Assembly: GCA_016790075.1 (NCBI GenBank)
Contig: JAEUPP010000068.1
Location: forward strand, 124,001 to 188,000
Direction: 5' to 3'
DNA length: 64,000 bases
Source of the DNA: Rhodanobacteraceae bacterium
GTDB lineage: Bacteria; Pseudomonadota; Gammaproteobacteria; Xanthomonadales; Rhodanobacteraceae
In this document: in pieces, positions 10,885 through 18,195 of the stretch
How the letters are laid out: every line of letters starts with the position of its first letter
Numbering within the stretch: position 1 is the first letter of the stretch
Position numbers and translations under genes: made by a program
The notes under the pieces: model-generated
Seen by the model: the letters and a program-made list of their open reading frames with translations, nothing else
Told to the model about the DNA's origin: nothing
The model's database searches: none

Positions 10885-10961
10885 CGGGGCGTAGCGCAGC
10901 CTGGTAGCGCATTTGCCTGGGGGGCAAAGGGTCGTGGGTTCAAATCCCGCCGTCCCGACCA
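10885..10961 (+). tRNA. tRNA-Pro(GGG)
   Basis: A 77-nt cloverleaf. The acceptor stem is CGGGGCG with CGTCCCG, followed by discriminator A and an encoded CCA. The anticodon arm is TTTGC-CTGGGGG-GCAAA, giving anticodon GGG, and the T-arm holds GGGTTCAAATCCC. Its last 19 bases are duplicated at 23788-23806, so this gene is the attachment site of the element downstream. The integration left the tRNA intact. Confidence 0.98.
10943..10961 (+). repeat. attL, 19-bp direct repeat
   Basis: The 3' end of tRNA-Pro including CCA, identical over 19 bp to 23788-23806. The bases on either side differ between the two copies, so the repeat limits are exact. Confidence 0.93.
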
Positions 10962-11021
10962 ACTTTCGTTTTGCTAGTTAATTCAAGAGATTGACCGAGT
11001 ACAGCACTCTGATCGTCCTGA

Positions 11022-11042
11022 TTGGTACGTCCAGTTGGTACG
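11022..11042 (+). repeat. TTGGTACG pair near attL
   Basis: Two copies of TTGGTACG (11022-11029, 11035-11042) start 13 bp apart just inside attL and before the integrase. The same octamer occurs twice, 12 bp apart, near attR (23652-23659, 23664-23671). Paired short direct repeats at both ends in one orientation fit arm-type integrase binding sites. Confidence 0.55.
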
Positions 11043-11058
11043 GATTTAGAGGTTCCTC

Positions 11059-12870
11059 GTGGCATCAAGCTACCTTGTCCGAAGGCAGTCAGCCTTCCAC
11101 TTCCGCATCTGTGTTCCTCCCGACCTCGCCGTCATTGCGGGCCGCAAAGAGTTCCGTGTCTCACTCCGGGATACTCGGTCGCGCGAAGCTGTCCGTAAGG
11201 CGTCGCTCTACGCGTCGCACTGTCTGAATTTCTTTGCCTTCCTGAGAATGGCCAACAAACACCTTTCGCCCAGCGAAATCGCCGCGATGGTCGCCGACTG
11301 GCGTCGCCGTATGTTCTCCAAAGACGCCGAGGTCCGCAGGCGCATTGAACTGGGCGTTGATCCTTGGTCATTGGAGCAGTTCGCCACCAACTGCGACGCG
11401 ACCAGTGATCTCATGCGTGAGCAGTTTTGCCGCTTGTTCCACCCGCCAATCGAGTCCCATCCGGCGCAGGAGCGGGCGTGGGAGCCACCTAGCAAGCGTG
11501 TGCAGGCGGCTGCGTATGCAGAAGTAGCATCAATGATGACCACTGATGAGGTCGGCGACTTTGTGCCGCTACTGTCGGCCGATGAGCTCGCCGGGCTGGA
11601 CGAGATATCGCAGCGCGGCCTCGCCCATGAGTTCCTGACAGAAGGGGCGGCGGTATACGCCGAGAAGTGGGAGAAATGCCTCACGCTAACGACCTCGGAA
11701 ACGCGAACTGCCGTTTCAGCCCCGGCCGAGATAGCTACGCCGGCCGCACTGCTGTCCACGGCAACCTCCAGCACGCATGGAAAGCGGGTGTCCGAAGCCT
11801 GGGCGCAATTCGTTGCCGAGCAGGCCAAGACGGCCAGCGGCTGGCGTGATGGCGTTGTCCCCCAAAAGGCACGTCTGGCTATCGATGACTTCCTAGGGCT
11901 GCTTGGGGATCGGGAAGTTGGCTCCCTCACGCGGGAGGACGGCAAACGGTTCCGCGACTTCCAAGAACGGCGTCCGCTTGGCAACAAGTCCGCCTATCGC
12001 GGGATAGACGCTGCAACGTTGGAGCGGATGGACATTCCGGAGGCCGACCGGCAGCACAGCAACACAGCGCAAACCAAGTTGGCGCATATCAGCGCCTTCC
12101 TGGCTGACTGTGTGAAAGAGGAACTGCTGCCCCGCAACCCGTTGGATGGCTTGCAGGTGGAGCTACAGGAATCAATCAGGCGGGAACCGTGGACGCCGGA
12201 AGAGGTTCGGCTACTGCTGGACCCGGACAACATGAAGGCGCATAGCGGGCTACTGGAGCCACGTGCGAACGTCGGATATTTGCCCTGGCTGGTCGTCATG
12301 GGGGTCTACACTGGGGCACGCATGAGCGAAATTCTCGGCGCCCGCATCGAGGACTTTGACCGCGAAGATCCGCATACCACCAAGGCGCGGGTTCCTGTCC
12401 TGCGAATCGAGCCGCACCCCTTGCGTGGCATCAAAACTCAAGCGGCAATACGGAAGATCCCGCTTCATCCTGACCTGATAGAGCTTGGGCTGTTCGAGTA
12501 TCTGGACTGGATGCGCGGTCGTGGTCGCCATCTCTGGCTCGATTGCCCGTCGAAAGGAGGCAAGCTTCAGAACGCGGCGACTCGACATTTTCGGAAGTAC
12601 ACAGAGAACAGCGGGGTCTACGAGGAAAACGTGAAGGTCTTCCATTCGATGCGCCATGCCTTCAAGACGATGGCGGAGGGTGATCTTACAAAGCCGGATC
12701 TAGATATATTGGCGGGCCACAGTCGCAGTGACGCAGCAGGCGATGTCTACTCACATCCGCTGCGAATGCCGATGCATCGACACTATGCTGGCATTTGCAC
12801 AATGCAGGTAGGTGCGGACATACCTGCTTTGCGTGAACTGCTACTCATGCCGTTATCTGGGCGGGCATAG
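11059..12870 (+). CDS. Tyrosine recombinase (integrase) of the island
   Basis: 603 aa, start GTG at 11059 (SSYLVRRQSAFHFRICVPPDL, the N-terminal signature of large tRNA-targeting island integrases). A middle SAM-like core-binding domain lies at about 250-355. The catalytic domain is complete: Arg421 (YTGARMSEI), His529 and Arg532 (HSMRH), His554 (LAGHS), and nucleophile Tyr564 (DVYSHP). It should recombine attL and attR. The gene is oriented away from attL with about 100 bp of spacer holding the TTGGTACG repeats. No excisionase gene of the AlpA type was found. Confidence 0.93.
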   Translation: MASSYLVRRQSAFHFRICVPPDLAVIAGRKEFRVSLRDTRSREAVRKASLYASHCLNFFAFLRMANKHLSPSEIAAMVADWRRRMFSKDAEVRRRIELGVDPWSLEQFATNCDATSDLMREQFCRLFHPPIESHPAQERAWEPPSKRVQAAAYAEVASMMTTDEVGDFVPLLSADELAGLDEISQRGLAHEFLTEGAAVYAEKWEKCLTLTTSETRTAVSAPAEIATPAALLSTATSSTHGKRVSEAWAQFVAEQAKTASGWRDGVVPQKARLAIDDFLGLLGDREVGSLTREDGKRFRDFQERRPLGNKSAYRGIDAATLERMDIPEADRQHSNTAQTKLAHISAFLADCVKEELLPRNPLDGLQVELQESIRREPWTPEEVRLLLDPDNMKAHSGLLEPRANVGYLPWLVVMGVYTGARMSEILGARIEDFDREDPHTTKARVPVLRIEPHPLRGIKTQAAIRKIPLHPDLIELGLFEYLDWMRGRGRHLWLDCPSKGGKLQNAATRHFRKYTENSGVYEENVKVFHSMRHAFKTMAEGDLTKPDLDILAGHSRSDAAGDVYSHPLRMPMHRHYAGICTMQVGADIPALRELLLMPLSGRA

Positions 12871-12925
12871 GCGCGATGTGGTGAGAGCAGTTGTGCTTTG
12901 GTTTTCCAACTAGAGAAAGAAAGCT

Positions 12926-13453
12926 ATGAATGCACTCTCGATAAAGCTCCTGAGGTTTTTGCGCAACAACAATCTAAGAATCGGAGATGTAGTACCAGAG
13001 AAACCGTTCAGGTTTGGCTTCCTCATGGGCTTGAACCCGAAAGAACAAGCAGAGCTTGACGACGCGATGGCAGGCCTCGTGTCTATCGGATACTTGGAGG
13101 AACGTACCCCCACTCGGTATGGGAGCATCCCGCTATTCTTGACCAAGCCAGGCTTCGATCACATCTACAGCTCAGAGTTTGAAGAAGCCACCGACATCGG
13201 AGCAGCGACGATGACTGTCCAGAACTTCAATTTCCACGGTACATCTAACAATATACAAATTGGCAACAATAACACTCAGCAGATCGTTTCAGCGATTGAA
13301 CTGCTTGCGAAGGAAATCGACAAAGCGAATGTTCCTGAGGAGGCCAAGGCTGAGGCGAAAGGTCGACTAGCGGCTGTCTTCGACAATCCTGTGATTTCAG
13401 GACTGCTTTCTGGAGTTGGGGTGGAAGCGCTAAAGAAGCTGGTCGGCCTGTGA
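12926..13453 (+). CDS. Winged-helix protein with RHIM-like IQIG amyloid motif
   Basis: 175 aa of unknown function, first gene of a three-gene operon. Residues 1-80 look like a winged helix (LLRFLRNNNLRIGDVV, then MAGLVSIGYLEERTPTRYG). Residues 98-120 are a beta, Asn/Gln-rich patch holding IQIG at 110-113 (FHGTSNNIQIGNNNTQQI). The I/V-Q-I/V-G core is the RHIM amyloid tetrad of RIPK1/RIPK3, and RHIM-like motifs are known in bacterial amyloid-signalling (BASS) defence proteins. The C-terminal 50 residues are a helical bundle ending in a hydrophobic turn (ISGLLSGVGVEALKKLV). A homotypic-assembly adaptor role is inferred from the motif only. AGAGAAAG upstream is the likely ribosome binding site. 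Confidence 0.7.
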   Translation: MNALSIKLLRFLRNNNLRIGDVVPEKPFRFGFLMGLNPKEQAELDDAMAGLVSIGYLEERTPTRYGSIPLFLTKPGFDHIYSSEFEEATDIGAATMTVQNFNFHGTSNNIQIGNNNTQQIVSAIELLAKEIDKANVPEEAKAEAKGRLAAVFDNPVISGLLSGVGVEALKKLVGL

Positions 13454-13480
13454 CTGAATTGATGACTACCGGGGCATCCA

Positions 13481-14350
13481 ATGGACAGCAAGTTCATCGA
13501 ACAAATCACTCGGTACCAGCGCGAGTTTGAGCAGCAGTACAAGCCAATCGCAGACGCGATCCAGGCGTCGCTCAAGCACGTGTACACGCCCGACATCGTC
13601 GCTACAAAGGCGTACTTCAGTCAGATCGAAGATCAATTCAGCAAGCCCGTAGCGGAGATAGCGCGTGGGCTGGAAAAGCATTTCGAGTACGCGTCGAGGC
13701 TGGCTAAGGAGGCTCAATCAGTCTATGACGCAATGGCGGAGTTACCCAGCTCGATCCGTGCCGAGCTGGGCGTGCTTGCCGCGCGGGGTTGGTATCTTGA
13801 TCCCGAACTGCCGGCGTCCGCGCCAGCGAAGCTCAGAGAGGCAATCGAAGCCGGGGACCATGACGCCGCCGATACGGCACTTGTCCGGTACTTCGCTGAA
13901 GAACTACCGACGATCAGGAATCACCTGACAGCCAAATACCCAAAGCGTGCTCATATCTTCAATCGAGCATTTGATGCCCATGTACGAGGTGAGTATGAGC
14001 TTTCAGTCCCTGTGCTGTTGGCTCAGGTGGACGGCATATGCTGGGACGTGACCTCGTTCCTGCTATTCAAGGCTGACAACAAACGGCCTGAAATTGCAAA
14101 GTACGCTGATCATTTTGCAATGAACGCCTACAGGCACGCCCTGTTGGCTCCCTTGCTCGAAATGCATCCGATCTCTGCATCAGCGAAAGCACGTCCTGCC
14201 AATTTCGATGGCCTTAACCGTCATCAGGTGTTGCACGGAGAATCGGTAACGTACAATACCGAGATGAACAGCCTGAAGGTTGTCTCCCTGCTGAAATATC
14301 TGTCGTGGGTGCTGCACTTCACTGACGAGGACAGTTCAACGAACATCTAG
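13481..14350 (+). CDS. HEPN-like protein (RxxxxH), second gene of defence-like operon
   Basis: 289 aa, largely helical. Residues 1-85 are a charged coiled-coil-like segment (EQITRYQREFEQQYKP..., ARGLEKHFEYASRLAKEAQ). The C-terminal third ends in FDGLNRHQVLHGESVTYNTEMNSL, where Arg247-x4-His252 followed by Gly matches the catalytic RxxxxH of HEPN RNases. HEPN proteins are common toxins and abortive-infection effectors that cut RNA; that function is inferred here. It lies 27 nt after the IQIG protein and 17 nt before the SIR2 gene, so the three are almost surely one transcript. No family name can be given with confidence. Confidence 0.65.
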   Translation: MDSKFIEQITRYQREFEQQYKPIADAIQASLKHVYTPDIVATKAYFSQIEDQFSKPVAEIARGLEKHFEYASRLAKEAQSVYDAMAELPSSIRAELGVLAARGWYLDPELPASAPAKLREAIEAGDHDAADTALVRYFAEELPTIRNHLTAKYPKRAHIFNRAFDAHVRGEYELSVPVLLAQVDGICWDVTSFLLFKADNKRPEIAKYADHFAMNAYRHALLAPLLEMHPISASAKARPANFDGLNRHQVLHGESVTYNTEMNSLKVVSLLKYLSWVLHFTDEDSSTNI

Positions 14351-14367
14351 CCGAATAGGAGGTGTCC

Positions 14368-15363
14368 ATGATCGTCCCAGCTAAGCGACTAATCGAGGAG
14401 CCGCTGAATCTACCGCCGCATGTCGTGCTGCTTGGGGCTGGAGCAAGCCGCGCGGCATTTCCGAACGGTGACGCGGGCGGGCATAGACTGCCTGTAATGA
14501 ATGACTTCGTGACAGTGCTCGGACTGTCGGACCTTCTTAGGGATGTGCCACAAGGCGCAAACTTTGAAGACACCTATTCCCTTCTTCGCACCGACCCGCA
14601 ATACACATCAGTCGCTGACGAGTTGGAGCAGCGGATATACGAATACTTCACCGAACTCAGTCTGCCGGACACCGCGACTCTCTACGACCGCCTTGTTCTC
14701 TCCATGCGAGGCACGGATGCCATTTTCACGTTCAATTGGGATCCGTTTCTGTTTGACGCGTACTTGCGAAACCGAGACGTAGCAACGTTGCCAGAGATAT
14801 TCTTCCTCCACGGCAATGTACGGATTGGCAGCTGCTTGGATCACGGGCGCTGGGGGCACTATGCCGGCCTGTGCCCTGACTGTGGGAAACCCTACACCTC
14901 GGTTCCGCTACTGTATCCGATTGGCAAGAAGGACTATTCCTCTAGCGGGTACATTGCTGGGAGCTGGGACAATGCCAGAGCCTGGTTCAAAGGCGCGTTC
15001 ACCATGACTGTATTCGGCTATGGCGCTCCGCAATCAGATGCAGACGCAGTTGAACTGCTTCGTTCGTCATGGCTTGAAAAGAATGAGCGCGAAATGGAAC
15101 ATGTCCATATCATCGATCTAGCCGACGACGATGTTCTGCATGAGCGATGGGCGCCATTCACTCCAACGCTGCACCTACACACCTACCGCCACTTCAGTGA
15201 GTCACACCTCGCAAGGTGGCCGCGAAGGTCATGCGAATCGATCTTCTACCCGATGAGGGACGCAACACCTTGCCTCGACTTCCCATTGCCTGAAACTGAG
15301 AGCCTGGACGAGCTGCAAGACTTCGTGCGAAAAATTGCTACGCACGAACCTCCCGCTACTTGA
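14368..15363 (+). CDS. SIR2-like protein, third gene of defence-like operon
   Basis: 331 aa. Residues 19-27 (VVLLGAGAS) form the NAD-binding glycine loop of SIR2. TFNWD at 121-125 matches the conserved T-x-N-x-D segment, and LHG at 147-149 supplies the His that is catalytic in the family. A C156, C169-x2-C172 cluster recalls a partial zinc site. SIR2-like domains in defence systems (Thoeris ThsA, DSR, SIR2-HerA, SIR2-Argonaute) deplete NAD+; the same is inferred here. The start was chosen at ATG 14368 because AGGAGG occupies 14357-14362; a GTG at 14362 overlaps that site. It ends 3 bp from the end of the convergent next gene. Confidence 0.8.
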   Translation: MIVPAKRLIEEPLNLPPHVVLLGAGASRAAFPNGDAGGHRLPVMNDFVTVLGLSDLLRDVPQGANFEDTYSLLRTDPQYTSVADELEQRIYEYFTELSLPDTATLYDRLVLSMRGTDAIFTFNWDPFLFDAYLRNRDVATLPEIFFLHGNVRIGSCLDHGRWGHYAGLCPDCGKPYTSVPLLYPIGKKDYSSSGYIAGSWDNARAWFKGAFTMTVFGYGAPQSDADAVELLRSSWLEKNEREMEHVHIIDLADDDVLHERWAPFTPTLHLHTYRHFSESHLARWPRRSCESIFYPMRDATPCLDFPLPETESLDELQDFVRKIATHEPPAT

Positions 15364-15366
15364 CTG

Positions 15367-16545
15367 CTAGCGTCGCGAACAGGATTCGCCCCATTCAGTC
15401 CGATTCGGATCAAGGTGTGGGGTCGGCAGATTAAAGGTCGTAAATAGAGGCGTCAGTGTCGCCTCGATGATCTTCCCGAATTCCAAGGGCGAATCTGGGA
15501 GCATGTCTAGACGGGTCTCGGGACACAGAACGAAGCCCGTAGAGGTGTGGGTACTTTCAGCGGTTCTGTTCTTCAAGCCCAGGCGTGCGCCAACCAAATA
15601 CCAAGCTGATATCGAAACCAGCAGCGGGGTGATGCCTAGATGATCATCTAGAACACGCAAGTGTTCGTAACAGTTGACAAGAAGGCGAACAATTGTGCTT
15701 TCAGGTAGAACCTTCATTTCTGGCGGGCCTAGAAAAGCCTTTCCTCCCGCTACAGCCTCGTAACTTCCGTTGTGGAATACTTGGAAGCCACATCCCGCAT
15801 GACCCGGGTCGCCTTTTGTGTACCTGAGAAAGCCATCTGCGTTGAACGTGGTCTTGTCGACAGCTTCAATGTTGGCAAGCTTCTCAGGGCGAAGTGATGC
15901 AAAGTCCACTTGACGATGCGCGTGACGCGAAAGCGCATGGAGCGGAACGGCATGCAAGGCTATCAGTGGATACGCATGACCCCACACATTCATACCATTT
16001 AGATGATTCAGCCGCGCCGTTCGGAACCTGTCAAAGCGATCCAGAACGATTTCATGCTGTAGGAAAGAGGAGCGAAGCGCATCAATGTCCATGGGCGTCT
16101 TACCGCTGGGCGTTCTCTCGTAGAAGATGCGCGTTCCTGTGTCTCGGTGTGGTCCGGACGGACTGCGCGGAATCCGAATCACGACAAATGCTCGGTCCTC
16201 GGAGTTCAGTGTAGGGATGACCTTGCAGTCAACGCCCCTTAGCGGTGGCTCCAGGTTCGATGCCAAGATCTGCGCAATTGACGTACTCAGGTCAGTCGCC
16301 TCGCCAATGGTGATACCGGTTGCTGCGACTGCTACCTCTTCGGCCTCATCCACCCCTAGGACAATGTCTCCGCCGTTGCTGTTCGCGAACGCCATGATGT
16401 CCGCGACCATCTCGCGCTTCTTGTTGACGTCCTTCGTATTCCAAACCTCGCGCTTGAACTCAAGCGTGCGGCTTTCGCGAATGCCATCAGCGACAAGTGC
16501 GGTTATCGATTCAGCGGTCAAAGCAGCAAGAGTCTGGTGCAGCAT
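15367..16545 (-). CDS. Schlafen/AlbA_2-type putative nuclease or nucleic-acid-binding protein
   Basis: 392 aa. Residues 12-165 match the Schlafen AlbA_2 fold: RESRTLEFKREVWNTKD, then KREMVADIMAFANSNGGDIVLGVDE, and later RAFVVIRIPRSPSGPHRD and IFYERTPSGKTPMD. In Schlafen proteins the acidic residues in this fold cut tRNA or other RNA; bacterial members are often annotated as ATP-binding or HTH proteins and are frequent in defence islands. Residues 170-392 are not recognised. It is second in a minus-strand pair, 64 nt after the endonuclease-like gene, and converges on the SIR2 operon with 3 bp between stop codons. Confidence 0.75.
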   Translation of the reverse strand: MLHQTLAALTAESITALVADGIRESRTLEFKREVWNTKDVNKKREMVADIMAFANSNGGDIVLGVDEAEEVAVAATGITIGEATDLSTSIAQILASNLEPPLRGVDCKVIPTLNSEDRAFVVIRIPRSPSGPHRDTGTRIFYERTPSGKTPMDIDALRSSFLQHEIVLDRFDRFRTARLNHLNGMNVWGHAYPLIALHAVPLHALSRHAHRQVDFASLRPEKLANIEAVDKTTFNADGFLRYTKGDPGHAGCGFQVFHNGSYEAVAGGKAFLGPPEMKVLPESTIVRLLVNCYEHLRVLDDHLGITPLLVSISAWYLVGARLGLKNRTAESTHTSTGFVLCPETRLDMLPDSPLEFGKIIEATLTPLFTTFNLPTPHLDPNRTEWGESCSRR

Positions 16546-16609
16546 GACGGAATGCTCTCTGCGAATTCAAAAGTTGGGTCAATAAGTGCGTTCTGCGCGA
16601 CAGGGGTCA

Positions 16610-17527
16610 TCAGACATACCGCGCTTGCGGCCTCATTTCACCTGTCTCACTGTTCCGTACGATATCGATGATGATCAATCGTCCGTCAGGCAGAGTCTTT
16701 GGGCCAAATGACGCAATGTGCCCAATGGGCGCATCGGCATGCGGAACATACTCGCGAACTTCGCTGAGCGGAAGGTCATGCTTCGTGCGGCTAACGGTCG
16801 CGTCGAAGTCGATGCGGTGAACGGGAATATCACCAACGCACGTCGGTACGACGAACGGGCTGTCCGGATAGTCCACTCGTAACGGCACCATGTGTTGCGC
16901 ACCGTCTGGTTCGCAATGATCCGGCCGCAATAGCCCCTGCTGCTTGTACATCATCTCCGCAATCTGCAATAGCGAGAACGCTTGCCGAGTATGCGGACTG
17001 ACCAGCAATGGAGCATACATTTGGATCGAACTTGTCGTCTCGCGCATCACACGCTGGTGCTCGGGATCTTCGCCAACAACGAGGCTTGTACGGTCTAGAT
17101 TGAATGACCAATGATCGTAGGTCACGGTGCTGGCAGATGCCCACCAACTCGCCGGATCATCAAGGGCCAGGGATGACAGCGTTCGTAACTCGACACTTAG
17201 CTCACGGGCAGCATGTCGAGCCGCAGAAGTGAAGCCCGTAGACGAGACAGCAATCACTGTGCTGGCGCGGAACCGTTGCCGTCGTCCTGCAACTTGTTCA
17301 ACCCAACCGGCATCCTGCGGTCCTGACAGAGGGCGGTCGCGGCACTCGATCAGGCAGCAATAGTCCGCTGTGCCAATCCGGCCGGTAATACGCAAGTCGA
17401 ATTCGGCTAGCTGAATCCCATCGCGGTATTCGCGCACATTGGATTCAACCTTGAACCCGTCAGGCAAGTAGGCCTGTTCCAGGGCGCTAACCAGTGCTTC
17501 AAGTGCTCGACCATCATTGCGTGTCAT
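16610..17527 (-). CDS. Restriction-endonuclease-like protein (Mrr-type fold)
   Basis: 305 aa from ATG 17527 (MTRNDGRALEALVSALEQAY). The longer upstream frame to 17782 has no ribosome site or family likeness and was left out. The N-terminal 115 residues read as a PD-(D/E)xK core: Asp44 (AEFDLRI), then Glu61-Cys-Arg63 (LIECRD) where most members have ExK, and Gln78 in the next helix. The Lys to Arg change could lower or alter catalysis. The rest (120-305) is unrecognised. It heads the minus-strand pair with the AlbA_2-type gene, so it may be the DNA- or RNA-targeting partner. Confidence 0.6.
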   Translation of the reverse strand: MTRNDGRALEALVSALEQAYLPDGFKVESNVREYRDGIQLAEFDLRITGRIGTADYCCLIECRDRPLSGPQDAGWVEQVAGRRQRFRASTVIAVSSTGFTSAARHAARELSVELRTLSSLALDDPASWWASASTVTYDHWSFNLDRTSLVVGEDPEHQRVMRETTSSIQMYAPLLVSPHTRQAFSLLQIAEMMYKQQGLLRPDHCEPDGAQHMVPLRVDYPDSPFVVPTCVGDIPVHRIDFDATVSRTKHDLPLSEVREYVPHADAPIGHIASFGPKTLPDGRLIIIDIVRNSETGEMRPQARYV

Positions 17528-17951
17528 CGTCGCGTTTCTCTGGCTTATGTCAGTGGTCCGTGGCAGGTGTCGAATTCCCGAAGGGCTACTCACCATGGCT
17601 CGTGAGCGCTGCCGGACGATGCCAATAGACAGTCGCCTTCCGGGGCTTCGACTATAGATACCGAAACCTGAAAAAAATAAGCACCCCGAGAGCCACGAGG
17701 GTGTGACGAATGTGCGGGCGTCCGTTCGGTTGGCATGGTCGTGCGTTGGCGTCAACATGAAGTCGTGCCGCCAGATCGCCACAGATCACCACAGATCGCA
17801 TTTTGCGGGCAGCAGACACGCAACCGCCGTCGTTCTGCCTCGTGGCGCTGAATCGCGCTCCTGTGTCCGCGTATGCGGCGCCAGCCATGCGCCGGCTCGA
17901 CACGGTCGGACAGCCAGTCATTGCCCTTGCCATGAGCACACGGACTTCGGA

Positions 17952-17999
17952 AAAACCACCAACCTCCTAGAAAAGTCTCTCTAGGGGGTTGGTGGTTTT
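17952..17999 (-). terminator. 19-bp stem terminator
   Basis: AAAACCACCAACCTCCTAG (17952-17970) pairs with 17981-17999 with a single G-U type mismatch, over a 10-nt loop. Read on the minus strand it ends in TTTTT, so it terminates the transcript of the polymerase-like gene that stops at 18196; flanking A and T runs make it potentially bidirectional. Confidence 0.85.
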
Positions 18000-18079
18000 C
18001 GCCAGTACGGCAACGCGTCCATGCGCTCCCGCGTGGGCGGGCGGGAGGCTTACGGCCCCTTCTAATGGGGAGACTGTAG

Positions 18080-18185
18080 GATCTACCTATAAGGGATACC
18101 TACAGGAGATACCTAGGGTTAAGACATCATCAATGAATACCCTAATAAAGATATACCCTTAAAGAGTACATATCTTGGGATACCA
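18080..18185. repeat. Iteron-like repeats in AT-rich patch
   Basis: Direct copies of a GATACCTA-like unit occur at 18080 (GATCTACCTA), 18095 (GATACCTAC), 18108 (GATACCTAG) and partly at 18179 (GATACCAG). Inverted relatives (AATACCCTAA near 18137, ATATACCCTT near 18151) lie between them. Spacing of the first three is 15 and 13 bp. The patch is much more AT-rich than its surroundings and sits directly downstream of the polymerase-like gene. It could be a replication origin or an operator array. Confidence 0.4.
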
Positions 18186-18195
18186 GCAAACAGGA

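Larger units (their letters stand above)
17528..18195. other. Non-coding stretch inside island: terminator and AT-rich repeats
   Basis: 668 bp without a convincing gene; short frames at 17652-17984 on both strands lack ribosome sites or family likeness. It holds the terminator at 17952-17999 and the AT-rich repeat cluster at 18080-18185, both listed separately. Confidence 0.6.

Noticed and set aside
17652-17984. Short frames on both strands upstream of the endonuclease-like gene
   Set aside because: No ribosome binding site, no family likeness, and overlap with each other and with the terminator.
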